Notes: a model not told the origin generated them from the sequence alone. DNA of 64,000 nucleotides from Simiduia sp. 21SJ11W-1 (GCF_024138675.1 NZ_CP090959.1:2387501-2451500), one strand, 5' to 3'; positions 30,239-39,411 are shown, counted from the stretch's first letter. Made by a program: numbers and translations.

Positions 30239-32128
30239 TCAGTTAATCAGTGTAATGCCGCCTTTGAGCGTAAGAGATGCGCCCGCCTTCACTTCTGCCG
30301 TAGCATCGCCTTTACAAGAGAGCGTTGTGCCTTTTATCACAATGCCAGCAGGCGTAAGCTTAATGCTAGAGCCACCCACCTTAAGCTCAATAGAAGCTTT
30401 GGAGGTGATTTTAATTGCACCTTGCACGTCTACGGTTTGGGTGCCCTTGGCAACCTTCAGCGTCTGATTGCCAGACTTGACGCTAATATCCTGATTACCC
30501 TTGGATATCACAACCGTTTCATTTCCTTTGGCAACAGTGATGGAGCGGTTATTGGTAACTTCCAAGGTCTGGTCGTTTTCAACTTTCCCCAACTGATCGT
30601 TATGGATCACGAAGCGGTGATCTTTACCCGCCTCCATATATATTTCTTCTTTGCCACCCTTATCATCAAAACGCAGCTCATTGAATTTACTGCCTTCAAA
30701 CTCTGTTTTCCAGCCGGACTGGGTGGCCGTGTAGTTGGGCCCGGTATTTTTCTCGTTATATACGGCCCCCGTTACCACGGGCCTGTCTGGGTCTCCATTT
30801 AGGTAGTTAATCACAACCTCTTGGCCTACCCTGGGTACAAAGTTCGCACCCCAGTTTTTACCTGCAAAAGATTGTACCACCCGAACCCAGCACGAGTTTT
30901 GCGCGCTATTCCAAGGGAAGGTGACTTTCAGTTGTGTGTAAACGTCGTCAGATCCATCGGCGGTGGTTGCCTTTACTTCCACCACCTTGGCCACCTGTGC
31001 GCTGGTCACATTGCGGGCAAATGCCGCAGGGTCAGGGCGCGGGATAACACCCACGGGTACTGCAGAAAACTGATTAATGTACTGTGTGGTTTTGCCATTA
31101 CCATCGGCCGCGGCAATATGCAATTGGGTAACCAAGTATTCGCCAGCCTCGGATTCAAGCTGATGATCTAACTTAAATTTCCCACCGGCTATAGCGCATG
31201 TACAGTTACTGGTGACCTCAGCCACATCAAAACCGGATTCAATGGCCTCCATGGCATGGCTGGCAATATCTTTATTGGAGGCTTCGGTAATTTTATGTTT
31301 GTGATCCTGATCAAGCTCAAGAATATAACTACCATACTTCTGAATTTTGAAAGACTTGACTTCATTTAAGGAAGATTTGGTTTTAACCTGGTATTTGCCG
31401 TCTTTATCGGGAGCAAACTCACTGTAATCCTTAAACTCAAAACCGCCAGTGTGAAAACTGAAATTTCGCTCCCAACTGCTTATCGTGCTTTTAGTCGGCT
31501 GGCTGCCATGCCCGTTAAATTCAAGCGTATCTTTAGAGCAGTTAAAAAAGCCCTGGGCATCGTCTACCAATACCAACTCGACTTTCTTGTCATCGTGATT
31601 AAAGTAGTACGCAATACCCTCTTCGGCCATTAATCGGCTGACGAAGGCAAAATCTGTTTCTTCAAACTGCACGCAATAGCGGCGGGTTTTATAGCCACCT
31701 GAAAGCTTACCCGTAGAGAACTTTACAAAAGACGAATACTCACCCAGCACTTCTTCTATCACTTGCTTGGCGGTTTTGTTTTCAAAGATGCGATTTTTAC
31801 TACTAAGCTGCGAGAACCACAACCCGGGCATAATAACCACCCGATAGTTGCGAAGCTGCTCGGCATTGACATCAAGCATCCCCAATTGCACAACATAGCC
31901 GTGAATGTATCGGGTAGCCTCTTCACCTTCTTTGTTGATTGAAACGGTGATCGGCTTTCCAACAAGATCTTGTTGTTTTAGCTTGTGGTCGCCAGACATC
32001 ATGTCCAGCTCATAGCGATAAAGCCCTGATATGCATTCATCGCCCACCAAGCGGGTGGCAATGAACTTATCTGCGCCCAAAGGCGAGGTTACTTGCAACA
32101 AGCGATGATTTTGATTGAGGGTCGCCAT
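30239..32128 (-). CDS. vgrG: T6SS spike protein VgrG (TssI)
   Basis: VgrG trimers form the puncturing spike at the head of the Hcp tube. I chose the ATG at 32128 (MATLNQNHRLLQV); an upstream TTG at 32140 would add four residues. The product has about 629 residues. It begins with the gp27-like part (SPLGADKFIATRL, LVGKPITVSI), then the gp5-like OB fold (VTFPWNSAQNSCWVRVVQ, GQEVVINYLNGDPDRPVVTG). A beta-helical needle rich in repeated Gly/Lys/Thr strands follows and ends at KGGITLIN. No C-terminal toxin extension is present. It is the first gene of a vgrG-DUF6931-PAAR unit, 150 bases after hcp. Confidence 0.95.
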   Translation of the reverse strand: MATLNQNHRLLQVTSPLGADKFIATRLVGDECISGLYRYELDMMSGDHKLKQQDLVGKPITVSINKEGEEATRYIHGYVVQLGMLDVNAEQLRNYRVVIMPGLWFSQLSSKNRIFENKTAKQVIEEVLGEYSSFVKFSTGKLSGGYKTRRYCVQFEETDFAFVSRLMAEEGIAYYFNHDDKKVELVLVDDAQGFFNCSKDTLEFNGHGSQPTKSTISSWERNFSFHTGGFEFKDYSEFAPDKDGKYQVKTKSSLNEVKSFKIQKYGSYILELDQDHKHKITEASNKDIASHAMEAIESGFDVAEVTSNCTCAIAGGKFKLDHQLESEAGEYLVTQLHIAAADGNGKTTQYINQFSAVPVGVIPRPDPAAFARNVTSAQVAKVVEVKATTADGSDDVYTQLKVTFPWNSAQNSCWVRVVQSFAGKNWGANFVPRVGQEVVINYLNGDPDRPVVTGAVYNEKNTGPNYTATQSGWKTEFEGSKFNELRFDDKGGKEEIYMEAGKDHRFVIHNDQLGKVENDQTLEVTNNRSITVAKGNETVVISKGNQDISVKSGNQTLKVAKGTQTVDVQGAIKITSKASIELKVGGSSIKLTPAGIVIKGTTLSCKGDATAEVKAGASLTLKGGITLIN

Positions 32129-32279
32129 GACGGGGTACAAATCCTTGTAATATGTCTACGTTCAAGTATCTCGGCTACTCGATGGAATCCGAACGGCCCA
32201 TGTTTATGTCAAGACCAAACGGCAAAAGGCCGAGGCCCCTGCACAGCAGAGGCGCCCGACCCGGCAAGCGAAAAAACGC

Positions 32280-32768
32280 TTACAGTGGTGTAGCTGTAGT
32301 AAGGTCGTAACCAACACGCATGTTCTTGGTGTTCTTGTTGGTTTTGTCTGCGTGAGTCAGGTCTGCTTCGATTTTGGCGAAGCTCAAAGACAGGGACTCC
32401 TGTGGCGCACCACCGGCAGCAGCACTTACGCTGTAAGAAGAGATGATCACTTCTTCCAGAGTGTAAGTTGCGTACTTCTCAACTTTGTTGGCACCGGTTT
32501 GAACAACGTGGATTTCTACCTTCACACCGGCATCGCCAGTTACAGAGGCTTTGAACAGGCCGCCTGAGGCTGAATCCAGTGGTTTGGTAACGGTGATTTC
32601 GCTGATGCTTGGACGTGACGCTTCACGGTTAGCCATAGCACCGGCTTCCATAGTGATGGCACGGCCAACACCAAAGTGGAAGTTATCTACTTCAATCCAG
32701 TTGGCATAGCCCTCTGCGGTTACGTTGCCAGCGGGTGAATTGCCGTTGAAGTTCATGTAAATCGCCAT
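32280..32768 (-). CDS. hcp: T6SS tube protein Hcp (TssD)
   Basis: Hcp hexamers stack into the inner tube that is fired by the sheath. I chose the ATG at 32768 (MAIYMNFNG) because AGAGGAATT lies just upstream and the product then matches Hcp from its first residue. A start at 32849 would add 27 unrelated residues. The 162-residue product has FHFGVGRAITMEAG, SISEITVTKPLDSAS and VEIHVVQTGANKVEKYATY, which are standard family segments. The long 5' region (about 400 bases, with repeats) suggests its own regulated promoter. Confidence 0.95.
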   Translation of the reverse strand: MAIYMNFNGNSPAGNVTAEGYANWIEVDNFHFGVGRAITMEAGAMANREASRPSISEITVTKPLDSASGGLFKASVTGDAGVKVEIHVVQTGANKVEKYATYTLEEVIISSYSVSAAAGGAPQESLSLSFAKIEADLTHADKTNKNTKNMRVGYDLTTATPL

Positions 32769-33104
32769 GATTGAATTCCTCTTTCTCTGTGGTCGATAAA
32801 TGGGCGTTTGTTGTAAAACAATCCAGCAGTCCTTTGTGGAGTAAAGCAACTGCCTCTCTTGCCTCTCAGCAATTGAGGTGCATTTAAGCAGAGTGAAAAT
32901 GCCGGTAAAAGCCCCGCAGGCTGGCTTTTAAATCCACTCTGGCACGATTTATTTAGTTCACTCTGACACCTTTTAAAAAGAATCTGGCAAGCCTCTGGTT
33001 AAGCGCAGAAAACACGGAAAAAATAGCGGTTTAGAAAGCAGCTGCGTGAAATTTAGCCAATCTTTTCCGCAGGCACTCTGACACGCATTTAATAAAATCA
33101 GCGC
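32769..33104. promoter_or_regulatory. hcp upstream region with CACTCTG(A/G)CAC direct repeats
   Basis: This non-coding stretch lies between hcp and the terminator of the DUF2339 gene. It holds three near-identical 11-base direct repeats on the plus strand: CACTCTGGCAC at 32935-32945, CACTCTGACAC at 32959-32969 and CACTCTGACAC at 33074-33084. An inverted partial copy, AGAGTG, lies at 32890-32895. The spacing of the first two is 24 bases. They look like binding sites for a regulator of hcp, whose identity I cannot tell. No clear sigma-70 -35/-10 pair or sigma-54 (GG-N10-GC) promoter was found. Confidence 0.45.
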
Positions 33105-33149
33105 AAAAAAAATCCTCCAGTTGGAACACGTCAGTACCAACTAGAGGAT
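33105..33149 (-). terminator. Rho-independent terminator after the DUF2339 gene
   Basis: A 13-bp stem with one mismatch (33112-33124 with 33137-33149; core CCAACT/AGTTGG) and a 12-base loop are followed on the minus strand by a run of T residues (plus-strand A at 33105-33112). It lies 18 bases beyond the stop of the DUF2339 gene and separates that operon from hcp. Confidence 0.9.
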
Positions 33150-33167
33150 AATTAACACCGCAGGCTG

Positions 33168-35852
33168 TTATGCGCGGTTTACATTCTGTTGAATTTTTTG
33201 GTGCAAAAATGCCACGCCAAGCAGTGCCAAGCCCAGCCCCATAAAGGATGCCACACGCCACAAACCTTGCAGATCGGCCATATCAACCATAAATATTTTC
33301 ACAATAACCACAGCCAGCAGCAGCATACCCGCCCGGTAACAGCGCTTGCCCCAACGCCAACTGCCGCCAAGTAATGCCGCTACCGCACACAGCAACCACA
33401 CCACCGAATAGGTATACAGCTCACCATCAAGTACTGCGGCCTTGAGTGAAACAGTGCCTTGCCACAAATGGCGAATCTCCACAGTTAAAAACAGCAAACC
33501 GGCACCGGCAGCAAGCAAAGGCATCCAGGTCGAAAGCGGGCTTGGGTAGTAACGGCGAATCAGCAAGCACCAAACAATGGGCAAGCCGAAAGCGCCCAGC
33601 AATAAATTCATCATGGGCCTTGTACCCACCTCCCCCCACAGCCACTGGCTACTGCTGAAAAAGGCCATCACCAAGGCGAGATAATTTAATGCCGAAGCTG
33701 CCAGCAATACTTTTGCATAGGCCCGATACCAAGCGGCGAGCTGGGCGCCCAGGGTGGCCTTCAAGTGATACACCAATCCCAATGCACAAAACAGCGAAAG
33801 ATTAACCACGGCGTCTATTGCTGAAAACTCGGCGGCATACACATTGCCATCGTGCAGCCAGTAACGCGCCTCAGACCAAAGCGTTAGCACCAACAAATGT
33901 AGCGCTGCGGCCTCGGCCCAGCGTGCTAATGCTGGCATTAACGCCAGCCAGCGCGCCGCCAGGTAGCACATGGCCGTTGCACCGCCGTAGGTCCAGAGCG
34001 TCCAGTGGCCGGATTGGGTGTAGCTTGCAAGCCATGGATTGAGTGTTAGCCGAACCACCACAATCACGGCAATTAGCTTGAAAAGCCAACCAAGCTCCGG
34101 GGCATCAAAGCGCTTCATCACCCACGCCAAAGACAAAAGTTGTGAGGCAACGGCGAGGGTTAAGGTTGCTTCATCGAGTAACCAGGCGGCGATAAGTGCA
34201 TAGGCGAAGTGGCCGGCCAACAACAGCCATACGGTAAGCGCCTTGGGCCAGGTTTTTGATTGCGCCATAAAAGCCAGCCACATAGCGGTGGCCGCCAGCA
34301 AAAATGCCAGCATCGCCCACTGCCACACCGAGGCATAATTCTCTGCCAGTAAATAGCCCGTAAAGAGCTGAAGAATGGGCACCATTGCCAACAGGCTTGG
34401 CCACCAGGCACCGGTTTTTAATTTGAGGTTACGCAGTGCAAAGCCCATAAAAAGCGCAGCAAAAGCACTGAGGAAGGCAAAAAATTGGGTGTGTTCAGCG
34501 GCCGCTAAAGGCTTGAAAGCCCACTGCCCTGCGTCTTCATGCAGTTGATGCAGCAATACCGCACCATTGACCCCTAAAAAGCCGGCCCAACCGAAGCAGG
34601 TATAGCGCACGCGGCTGCTGGCCAGCCACAGGGTTAACGCCGGCAGCAACAGCCAGCTGAGCCATGCGCCAGACCAACCGCTAACCAGCAAACTCATTAA
34701 AAACGCGGCCCAAATCGCGATATGGGTGAGCAGCGCAGGCGGCGTGTCATCATGGCGCACGATTGCACGCAAAGGCCAATGGGGCTCATCATCTGCTGGC
34801 GTAAACCGCAACCAAAAATTACCGCCAGGAATTGCCAAAGTGATATAGGCAAGCACGGCAAGATACACCAGGCGCCAGTGCTCGGCATCGACGCTGCTAA
34901 ACGATAGGGCCCACCACAACAATGCACCGGCTATACACCCCCACCACAACCAGGGCCGGTACACCATGCGCAACAGCCACAGCACCGAGGCTGAAATAAT
35001 CAGCGCATAAGCCATAGCCGCAAGAATGTTGCCACTTCCGGTAGATACCAGCAGCGGCACACTGTAAGCACCAAGCATGCCGATGGCGGCAAGCACCGGG
35101 CCGTGCAACAAGGCCAACCACAAGGTGGCCACTGCCACCAATGCCAGGCACGCGAAAATAGTCAGCGGGCTGAACATTTGATACAGGTGTAACGCCGCCA
35201 AAAACGCCGCAAACAGGGTAATACTGCCACCGCCGGCCAAGGCCGCAAACGATGGGTGCGCGCCCTGCTTGGCGCGCAACCAGAGCGCGCCCAGGTGCAG
35301 GGCAATGCCGGTCACAATGCCACCAGCGATGCGAGCGCCGGGGCCCAACAGGCCTTGCTCAATGGAATATTTGGCAAGAAACACACCCGCCAGCCCCACA
35401 CACAGGCCGCCCAGCCACACCATCCATTGTTGCTGCAAGCGCGCCCAAAAATCCGGCCCGGTTAACAAGGGTTGTGGCGGGCGCGGCGTATCGCTGGGGG
35501 GTGAAGGCTCGGTATCCAGATCGAGCTCCAGTGAAAACTCGTCTGTTTCATGCGCGCCTTCAGCCTTTGCCGACACCGCTGAAGTTGGTTCAGGTGTGCT
35601 TGATGCATAGGACTTTGGTGAAGGCTGAATAACTCGCGAGACATCCGGGCTTGCTGGCGGGCCTGGTGGCTTGGGTGTAGATTCAGCCGGCGCCTCGGCA
35701 TTGGCTGCCCATTTTCCCGAGCCCAAATCACGGCGCAGGGCTGTGAGATCCTCGCGCAATTGCCGCACCTGCATGAAGGCTGAAAAACCCAGTATTGCGC
35801 CAATAATTACGGCCAAAATGAGGCCAACCAAGACTAACCCTAATACTTCCAT
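33168..35852 (-). CDS. DUF2339 family multi-pass membrane protein
   Basis: This is a large inner-membrane protein of 894 residues and unknown function. It starts with one membrane helix (about 4-27) and a short coiled segment, then a Pro/Ser-rich cytoplasmic linker (about 50-125). A family signature follows, FWARLQQQWMVWLGGLCVGLAG, then more than twenty closely packed hydrophobic helices to the C-terminus. This layout is typical of DUF2339. It follows tadA on the same strand by 57 bases and ends at a strong terminator, so it is the last gene of a DUF1653-rlmA-tadA-DUF2339 run. Confidence 0.85.
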   Translation of the reverse strand: MEVLGLVLVGLILAVIIGAILGFSAFMQVRQLREDLTALRRDLGSGKWAANAEAPAESTPKPPGPPASPDVSRVIQPSPKSYASSTPEPTSAVSAKAEGAHETDEFSLELDLDTEPSPPSDTPRPPQPLLTGPDFWARLQQQWMVWLGGLCVGLAGVFLAKYSIEQGLLGPGARIAGGIVTGIALHLGALWLRAKQGAHPSFAALAGGGSITLFAAFLAALHLYQMFSPLTIFACLALVAVATLWLALLHGPVLAAIGMLGAYSVPLLVSTGSGNILAAMAYALIISASVLWLLRMVYRPWLWWGCIAGALLWWALSFSSVDAEHWRLVYLAVLAYITLAIPGGNFWLRFTPADDEPHWPLRAIVRHDDTPPALLTHIAIWAAFLMSLLVSGWSGAWLSWLLLPALTLWLASSRVRYTCFGWAGFLGVNGAVLLHQLHEDAGQWAFKPLAAAEHTQFFAFLSAFAALFMGFALRNLKLKTGAWWPSLLAMVPILQLFTGYLLAENYASVWQWAMLAFLLAATAMWLAFMAQSKTWPKALTVWLLLAGHFAYALIAAWLLDEATLTLAVASQLLSLAWVMKRFDAPELGWLFKLIAVIVVVRLTLNPWLASYTQSGHWTLWTYGGATAMCYLAARWLALMPALARWAEAAALHLLVLTLWSEARYWLHDGNVYAAEFSAIDAVVNLSLFCALGLVYHLKATLGAQLAAWYRAYAKVLLAASALNYLALVMAFFSSSQWLWGEVGTRPMMNLLLGAFGLPIVWCLLIRRYYPSPLSTWMPLLAAGAGLLFLTVEIRHLWQGTVSLKAAVLDGELYTYSVVWLLCAVAALLGGSWRWGKRCYRAGMLLLAVVIVKIFMVDMADLQGLWRVASFMGLGLALLGVAFLHQKIQQNVNRA

Positions 35853-35909
35853 GCAATAGCCTCACGCCTACTTTTTATTATGATTTCCAGATTGCAACCG
35901 CGCTTGCGC

Positions 35910-36455
35910 TTATCTACCCGGCTCGCTGCCCGTATCGGGCAACTGATTAGGAGCCCGCTTTAGCGCGCGCTTTTGTTCACGGCGCGCACGAAAAAAATCA
36001 CTCAACAAGGCACTGGCCTCGGCCGCCATTACCCCTGCGGTTACGCTGAGCTTGTGGTTTAAAAAGCCCCGCTCAAAAAATGCCTCCTGGCTTTGCACCA
36101 CGCCCGCCTTGGGTTCGGCGGCGGCATACACCAGGCGATCTACCCGCCCGTGAATCATGGCGCCGGCGCACATACTGCATGGCTCCAAGGTGACATACAA
36201 GGTAGTGCCGGGCATGCGGTAATTGCCAAGCTGCTTGGCCGCCGCACGCAGGGCAATCACTTCGGCGTGGGCCGTTGGATCTTGGCTGCTAATAGGCTGA
36301 TTAAACCCCGCCCCCACCAATTGTTGATTGCACACCACCACTGCCCCCACAGGCACTTCGCCCTGCAGGGCTGCAAGCTTAGCCTGCGCCAATGCCTGCG
36401 CCATCCAGTGGGCATCCCACTGGGCGGTATTTTCTGCCGAACTACTGTGCGTCAT
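35910..36455 (-). CDS. tadA: tRNA-specific adenosine deaminase TadA
   Basis: TadA deaminates adenosine 34 to inosine in tRNA-Arg(ACG). The 181-residue product has the zinc-binding deaminase motifs HAE (63-65) and PCSMC (92-96) and the family segment GEVPVGAVVV. A basic C-terminal tail, RAPNQLPDTGSEPGR, is slightly long. The ATG overlaps the end of rlmA by 14 bases, so translation is probably coupled. Confidence 0.95.
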   Translation of the reverse strand: MTHSSSAENTAQWDAHWMAQALAQAKLAALQGEVPVGAVVVCNQQLVGAGFNQPISSQDPTAHAEVIALRAAAKQLGNYRMPGTTLYVTLEPCSMCAGAMIHGRVDRLVYAAAEPKAGVVQSQEAFFERGFLNHKLSVTAGVMAAEASALLSDFFRARREQKRALKRAPNQLPDTGSEPGR

Positions 36456-37278
36456 GAGCCAACGCCTGTGCAGAGGCCTTGTAAACCGAGATCACAAAAT
36501 CTGCCGTCAGGTCAGTAAACTGTGCGGCAAATTGCGTTTTTTGTTCATCGGAAAGTTTATAGGCGAAGGGCGTCATGGCAAGCAGTTGTGCCAATTGCCC
36601 GGGGCCTGTTACCGCAATGCTGAAACTCACCTGTTGCGCTCGCTCAAGTTCGAATCCCACTGGGGCTGTGGGCGGCTGATGGGGGCGTATATCCGGGTAG
36701 ATAAACTCGCGCAAGGCAAGCAGGTGTTGCGCGCCCGGGGTCACCACTATCAGGCGGCCCTTGGGCGTGAGCACACGCGCAACTTCTTGCGCGTCAAAAG
36801 GTGCAAAAATCACAAGCGCTGCATCAAATTGGCCGCCCGCCAGTGGCAGGCGCTTGCTTGAGGCCACCGCCAGTGACTGGCCGGGCAATGCGGCCCTGGC
36901 AGCCTGGCGCACGGCATCGCGCGAGATATCTATGCATGCCACGCTTGCGGCCACGTCTGCCTGTGCTTTTAAAAGTTCGCGTGCGTAGTAGCCCTCACCA
37001 CAGCCGATATCCAGCCATTGGGTGAGCGGGCCAAGCTCTGCAAAACACAGTTTGAGTGCAGCCACCAAAGGTTGATAGCCGCCGCCGGCGAGAAAGGCCC
37101 GGCGTGCGAGAATCATGTCTTTGTTGTCACCCGGGTCTGGCCGCCTTTTTTGGTTGGCCAGCAACAGGTTGGCGTAGCCTTCTTTAGCCAGATCGAAGGT
37201 GTGGCCGCTGTCACAAACCCAGGCGCGATCACGCAAGGCCAAGGCTTGCTGGCACACGGGGCACTGCCAGCGAATCAT
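36442..37278 (-). CDS. rlmA: 23S rRNA (guanine-N1)-methyltransferase RlmA
   Basis: RlmA methylates G745 of 23S rRNA using S-adenosylmethionine. The 278-residue product has an N-terminal zinc site formed by C6, C9, C22 and H26 (CPVC ... CDSGHTF). The family block GYANLLLANQKRRPDPGDNKD follows (quoted in part), then a Rossmann methyltransferase fold with the SAM loop LDIGCGEGYY. The start overlaps the DUF1653 gene by four bases (ATGA) and the end overlaps tadA. Confidence 0.93.
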   Translation of the reverse strand: MIRWQCPVCQQALALRDRAWVCDSGHTFDLAKEGYANLLLANQKRRPDPGDNKDMILARRAFLAGGGYQPLVAALKLCFAELGPLTQWLDIGCGEGYYARELLKAQADVAASVACIDISRDAVRQAARAALPGQSLAVASSKRLPLAGGQFDAALVIFAPFDAQEVARVLTPKGRLIVVTPGAQHLLALREFIYPDIRPHQPPTAPVGFELERAQQVSFSIAVTGPGQLAQLLAMTPFAYKLSDEQKTQFAAQFTDLTADFVISVYKASAQALAHDAQ

Positions 37279-37523
37279 GCAGGAGGCCCCGCCAGTTCAT
37301 CCAGCCCCGGCGCGCCGGAGACAAACTCAAAGCGCGCCACGGATTCACCGGCCACGCTAACCTGCTCGGTAAACATATCCAGCGGGCGGGTCCACCAGCT
37401 GTAATCACCGTACAGACACCGGTACACCACCAGCCACTGCTCGGTTTCGCTGTGCCTGGCAACACCAAATACCTGGTATTGCTGGCCTTTGTAATGACGG
37501 TATATACCGGGCTTGACGGTCAT
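37275..37523 (-). CDS. DUF1653 family small protein
   Basis: This 82-residue cytoplasmic protein of unknown function contains the DUF1653 pattern: PGIYRHYKGQQYQVFGVARH, then VVYRCLYGDYSWWTRPLDMF. It overlaps rlmA by four bases and is the first gene of the rlmA-tadA group. Only the family assignment is supported. Confidence 0.85.
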   Translation of the reverse strand: MTVKPGIYRHYKGQQYQVFGVARHSETEQWLVVYRCLYGDYSWWTRPLDMFTEQVSVAGESVARFEFVSGAPGLDELAGPPA

Positions 37524-37596
37524 ACGGAATCTCTGGCTAGGAAAACCGCGAGTTTACCAAAAACCGCCCTGCCCTGCGGGCCTTGTTGGCAGGCGC

Positions 37597-38373
37597 CTAT
37601 TGCTCCACAAAGGCCCGTTCAATCACATAGTGGCCGTTGTTTGAGCTACGCACCTCATCAAACCCCAGTTCATCAAGAATACTGCAGGTATCTTTCAGCA
37701 TGGATGGGCTGCCACAAATCATGAAGCGGTCATCGGTGGGATTTATTTGCGGTAAATCCAGATCCGCCGTGAGCTTGCCCGAGCGCAGCAGGTCCGTCAG
37801 CCGGCCCTGATTGTGGAAGGCTTCGCGGGTGACCGTTGGGTAATAGCAAAGCTTTTCACGCACCAGCTCGCCAAAAAACTCATTATTTGGCAGCTCGCGT
37901 TCAATCACATCGCGATAGGCAAGCTCGGATACATAGCGCACCCCATGGGTGAGAATAACCTTGTCGTACTGCGCGTAGACTTCTGGGTCTTTAATGATAC
38001 TCATAAAAGGCGCAAGCCCCGTGCCTGTGGCAAACAACCACAGGTGTTTGCCAGGCAAGAGGTGATCGGTTACCAAGGTGCCTGTGGTTTTGCGGTTGAT
38101 AATTATCTGGTCGCCCGGTTTTACCTGTTGCAATTGCGAGGTTAAGGGGCCGTCTGGCACCTTGATAGAAAAGAACTCCAGCTGGTCTTCGTAGTTGGCA
38201 CTGGCAATGCTATAGGCGCGCAGCAGCGGGCGGCCGCCATCCTGCTCCAGGCCCATCATGGTGAAATGGCCGTTGCGAAAACGAAAGCCCGCATCGCGGG
38301 TGGTTTTAAAGCTAAACAGGGTGTCGTTCCAGTGATGGACTTCCAAAACAGTTTCTTTAATCAGGTTGCTCAT
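37597..38373 (-). CDS. fpr: Ferredoxin/flavodoxin-NADP+ reductase Fpr
   Basis: Fpr is an FAD enzyme that exchanges electrons between NADPH and ferredoxin or flavodoxin and is linked to oxidative-stress and Fe-S metabolism. I chose the ATG at 38373 (MSNLIKE), which GAGGAG precedes; a GTG two codons earlier is less likely. The 258-residue product matches the subclass from Pseudomonas and Azotobacter in length. It has the FAD motif RAYS (52-55), the NADP segment ATGTGLAPF, and the short tail ending FVEQ. It is divergent from a LysR regulator, as fpr and finR are in Pseudomonas. Confidence 0.94.
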   Translation of the reverse strand: MSNLIKETVLEVHHWNDTLFSFKTTRDAGFRFRNGHFTMMGLEQDGGRPLLRAYSIASANYEDQLEFFSIKVPDGPLTSQLQQVKPGDQIIINRKTTGTLVTDHLLPGKHLWLFATGTGLAPFMSIIKDPEVYAQYDKVILTHGVRYVSELAYRDVIERELPNNEFFGELVREKLCYYPTVTREAFHNQGRLTDLLRSGKLTADLDLPQINPTDDRFMICGSPSMLKDTCSILDELGFDEVRSSNNGHYVIERAFVEQ

Positions 38374-38447
38374 AACCACTCCTCATCGAATGGCCCTAGA
38401 CTAGCCACCACACTTTAATTGGTAAAACGGGATGTTTTTATATATAT

Positions 38448-38464
38448 TATCTGTTTTATAGATA
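38448..38464. promoter_or_regulatory. Candidate LysR-type operator between fpr and the LysR gene
   Basis: The dyad TATCT-N7-AGATA (38448-38452 and 38460-38464) lies in the 117-base divergent gap, 26 bases from the regulator start and about 75 from fpr. It fits the T-N11-A pattern preferred by LysR-type proteins. The surrounding DNA is AT-rich, and an imperfect match by chance is possible. Confidence 0.45.
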
Positions 38465-38490
38465 TAGATAAGCACAGGTAGGCACATGCC

Positions 38491-39411
38491 ATGGCAAACC
38501 ACACCCCTAGCGCCCTGCACTTTACCCTGCGCCAGCTGCAGGTGTTTATTGCGGTAGCCCACTTCCACAACGTAAGCCGGGCGGCCACGGCGCTGGCCAT
38601 GTCGCAATCTGCCTGCAGTAGCGCCCTGAAAGACCTAGAGAGCCAATACGGCCTGCAACTGTTCGACCGGGTGGGCAAGCGCCTGAAACCCAACGAGCTG
38701 GGCGAGCAGTTAAGGCCCCAGGCCGAAGCGCTGTTGGCACAGGCGCAGGCCTTCGAACAAAGCCTTGGCCGCCAGCCCGGCGCCGGTAACCTGCGCATTG
38801 GCGCCACCCTTACCATCGGCAACTATCTGGCAGTTTCGTTACTGAATCAGTACCTGCAGGAAGCGCCCGGCAGCGACGTGCATTTAGATGTGGCAAACAC
38901 CGCACAAATCACTGAAGCCCTGCTGAACTTTGATATTGATGTAGGGCTGATTGAAGGTGAAGTGCATCACCCGGCCCTTGCGGTGCGCCGCTGGCAAGCC
39001 GATGAGCTGGTATGCTTTTGCGCACCCCACCACCCCTTGGCCACGCAAGGCCAGCTAAGTGACGCGGCCTTGCTGGGCGCCCGCTGGATTCTGCGCGAAT
39101 CAGGCTCCGGTACGCGGCAAACCTTCGATCGCGGCATGCACGGGCTACTTCCTCAACTGGATGTGCTATTGGAGTTGCAGCACACAGAGGCCATCAAGCG
39201 GGCCGTTGAGGCGGGTTTGGGTATTTCGTGCCTGTCGCGTATCTCGCTGGCCGACGCCTTTGAGCGCGGCTCGCTGGTGCCACTGGCCACGCCCCACCGG
39301 GATTTTTCACGGGATTTATACATTGCCCTGCACAAACAAAAATATCAGGGCAGAGGCCTGAGGCGCTGGCTGGCTATTTGTGAGGAGGCGGTGTCTGGGC
39401 GGGTGGGCTAG
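38491..39411 (+). CDS. LysR-type regulator, FinR-like
   Basis: This 306-residue LysR-family transcription factor has an N-terminal winged helix-turn-helix (about 8-68; FHNVSRAATALAMSQSACSS). A linker helix and a two-lobed effector domain (about 95-300) follow. It is divergently paired with fpr. In Pseudomonas putida the LysR protein FinR occupies this position and activates fpr under superoxide and sulphur-related stress, so the same role is likely here; this is inferred from arrangement. Its stop codon overlaps that of the convergent Lrp gene by four bases. Confidence 0.88.
   Translation: MANHTPSALHFTLRQLQVFIAVAHFHNVSRAATALAMSQSACSSALKDLESQYGLQLFDRVGKRLKPNELGEQLRPQAEALLAQAQAFEQSLGRQPGAGNLRIGATLTIGNYLAVSLLNQYLQEAPGSDVHLDVANTAQITEALLNFDIDVGLIEGEVHHPALAVRRWQADELVCFCAPHHPLATQGQLSDAALLGARWILRESGSGTRQTFDRGMHGLLPQLDVLLELQHTEAIKRAVEAGLGISCLSRISLADAFERGSLVPLATPHRDFSRDLYIALHKQKYQGRGLRRWLAICEEAVSGRVG

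Noticed and set aside
32935-32955. TGGCAC at 32940 as the -24 element of a sigma-54 promoter.
   Set aside because: No GC-containing -12 element follows at the required spacing on the plus strand, and the orientation is opposite to hcp.
36648-36658. GTTCGAATCCC, which looks like the T-loop of a tRNA.
   Set aside because: It lies inside rlmA, and no acceptor stem, anticodon arm or cloverleaf can be built around it.
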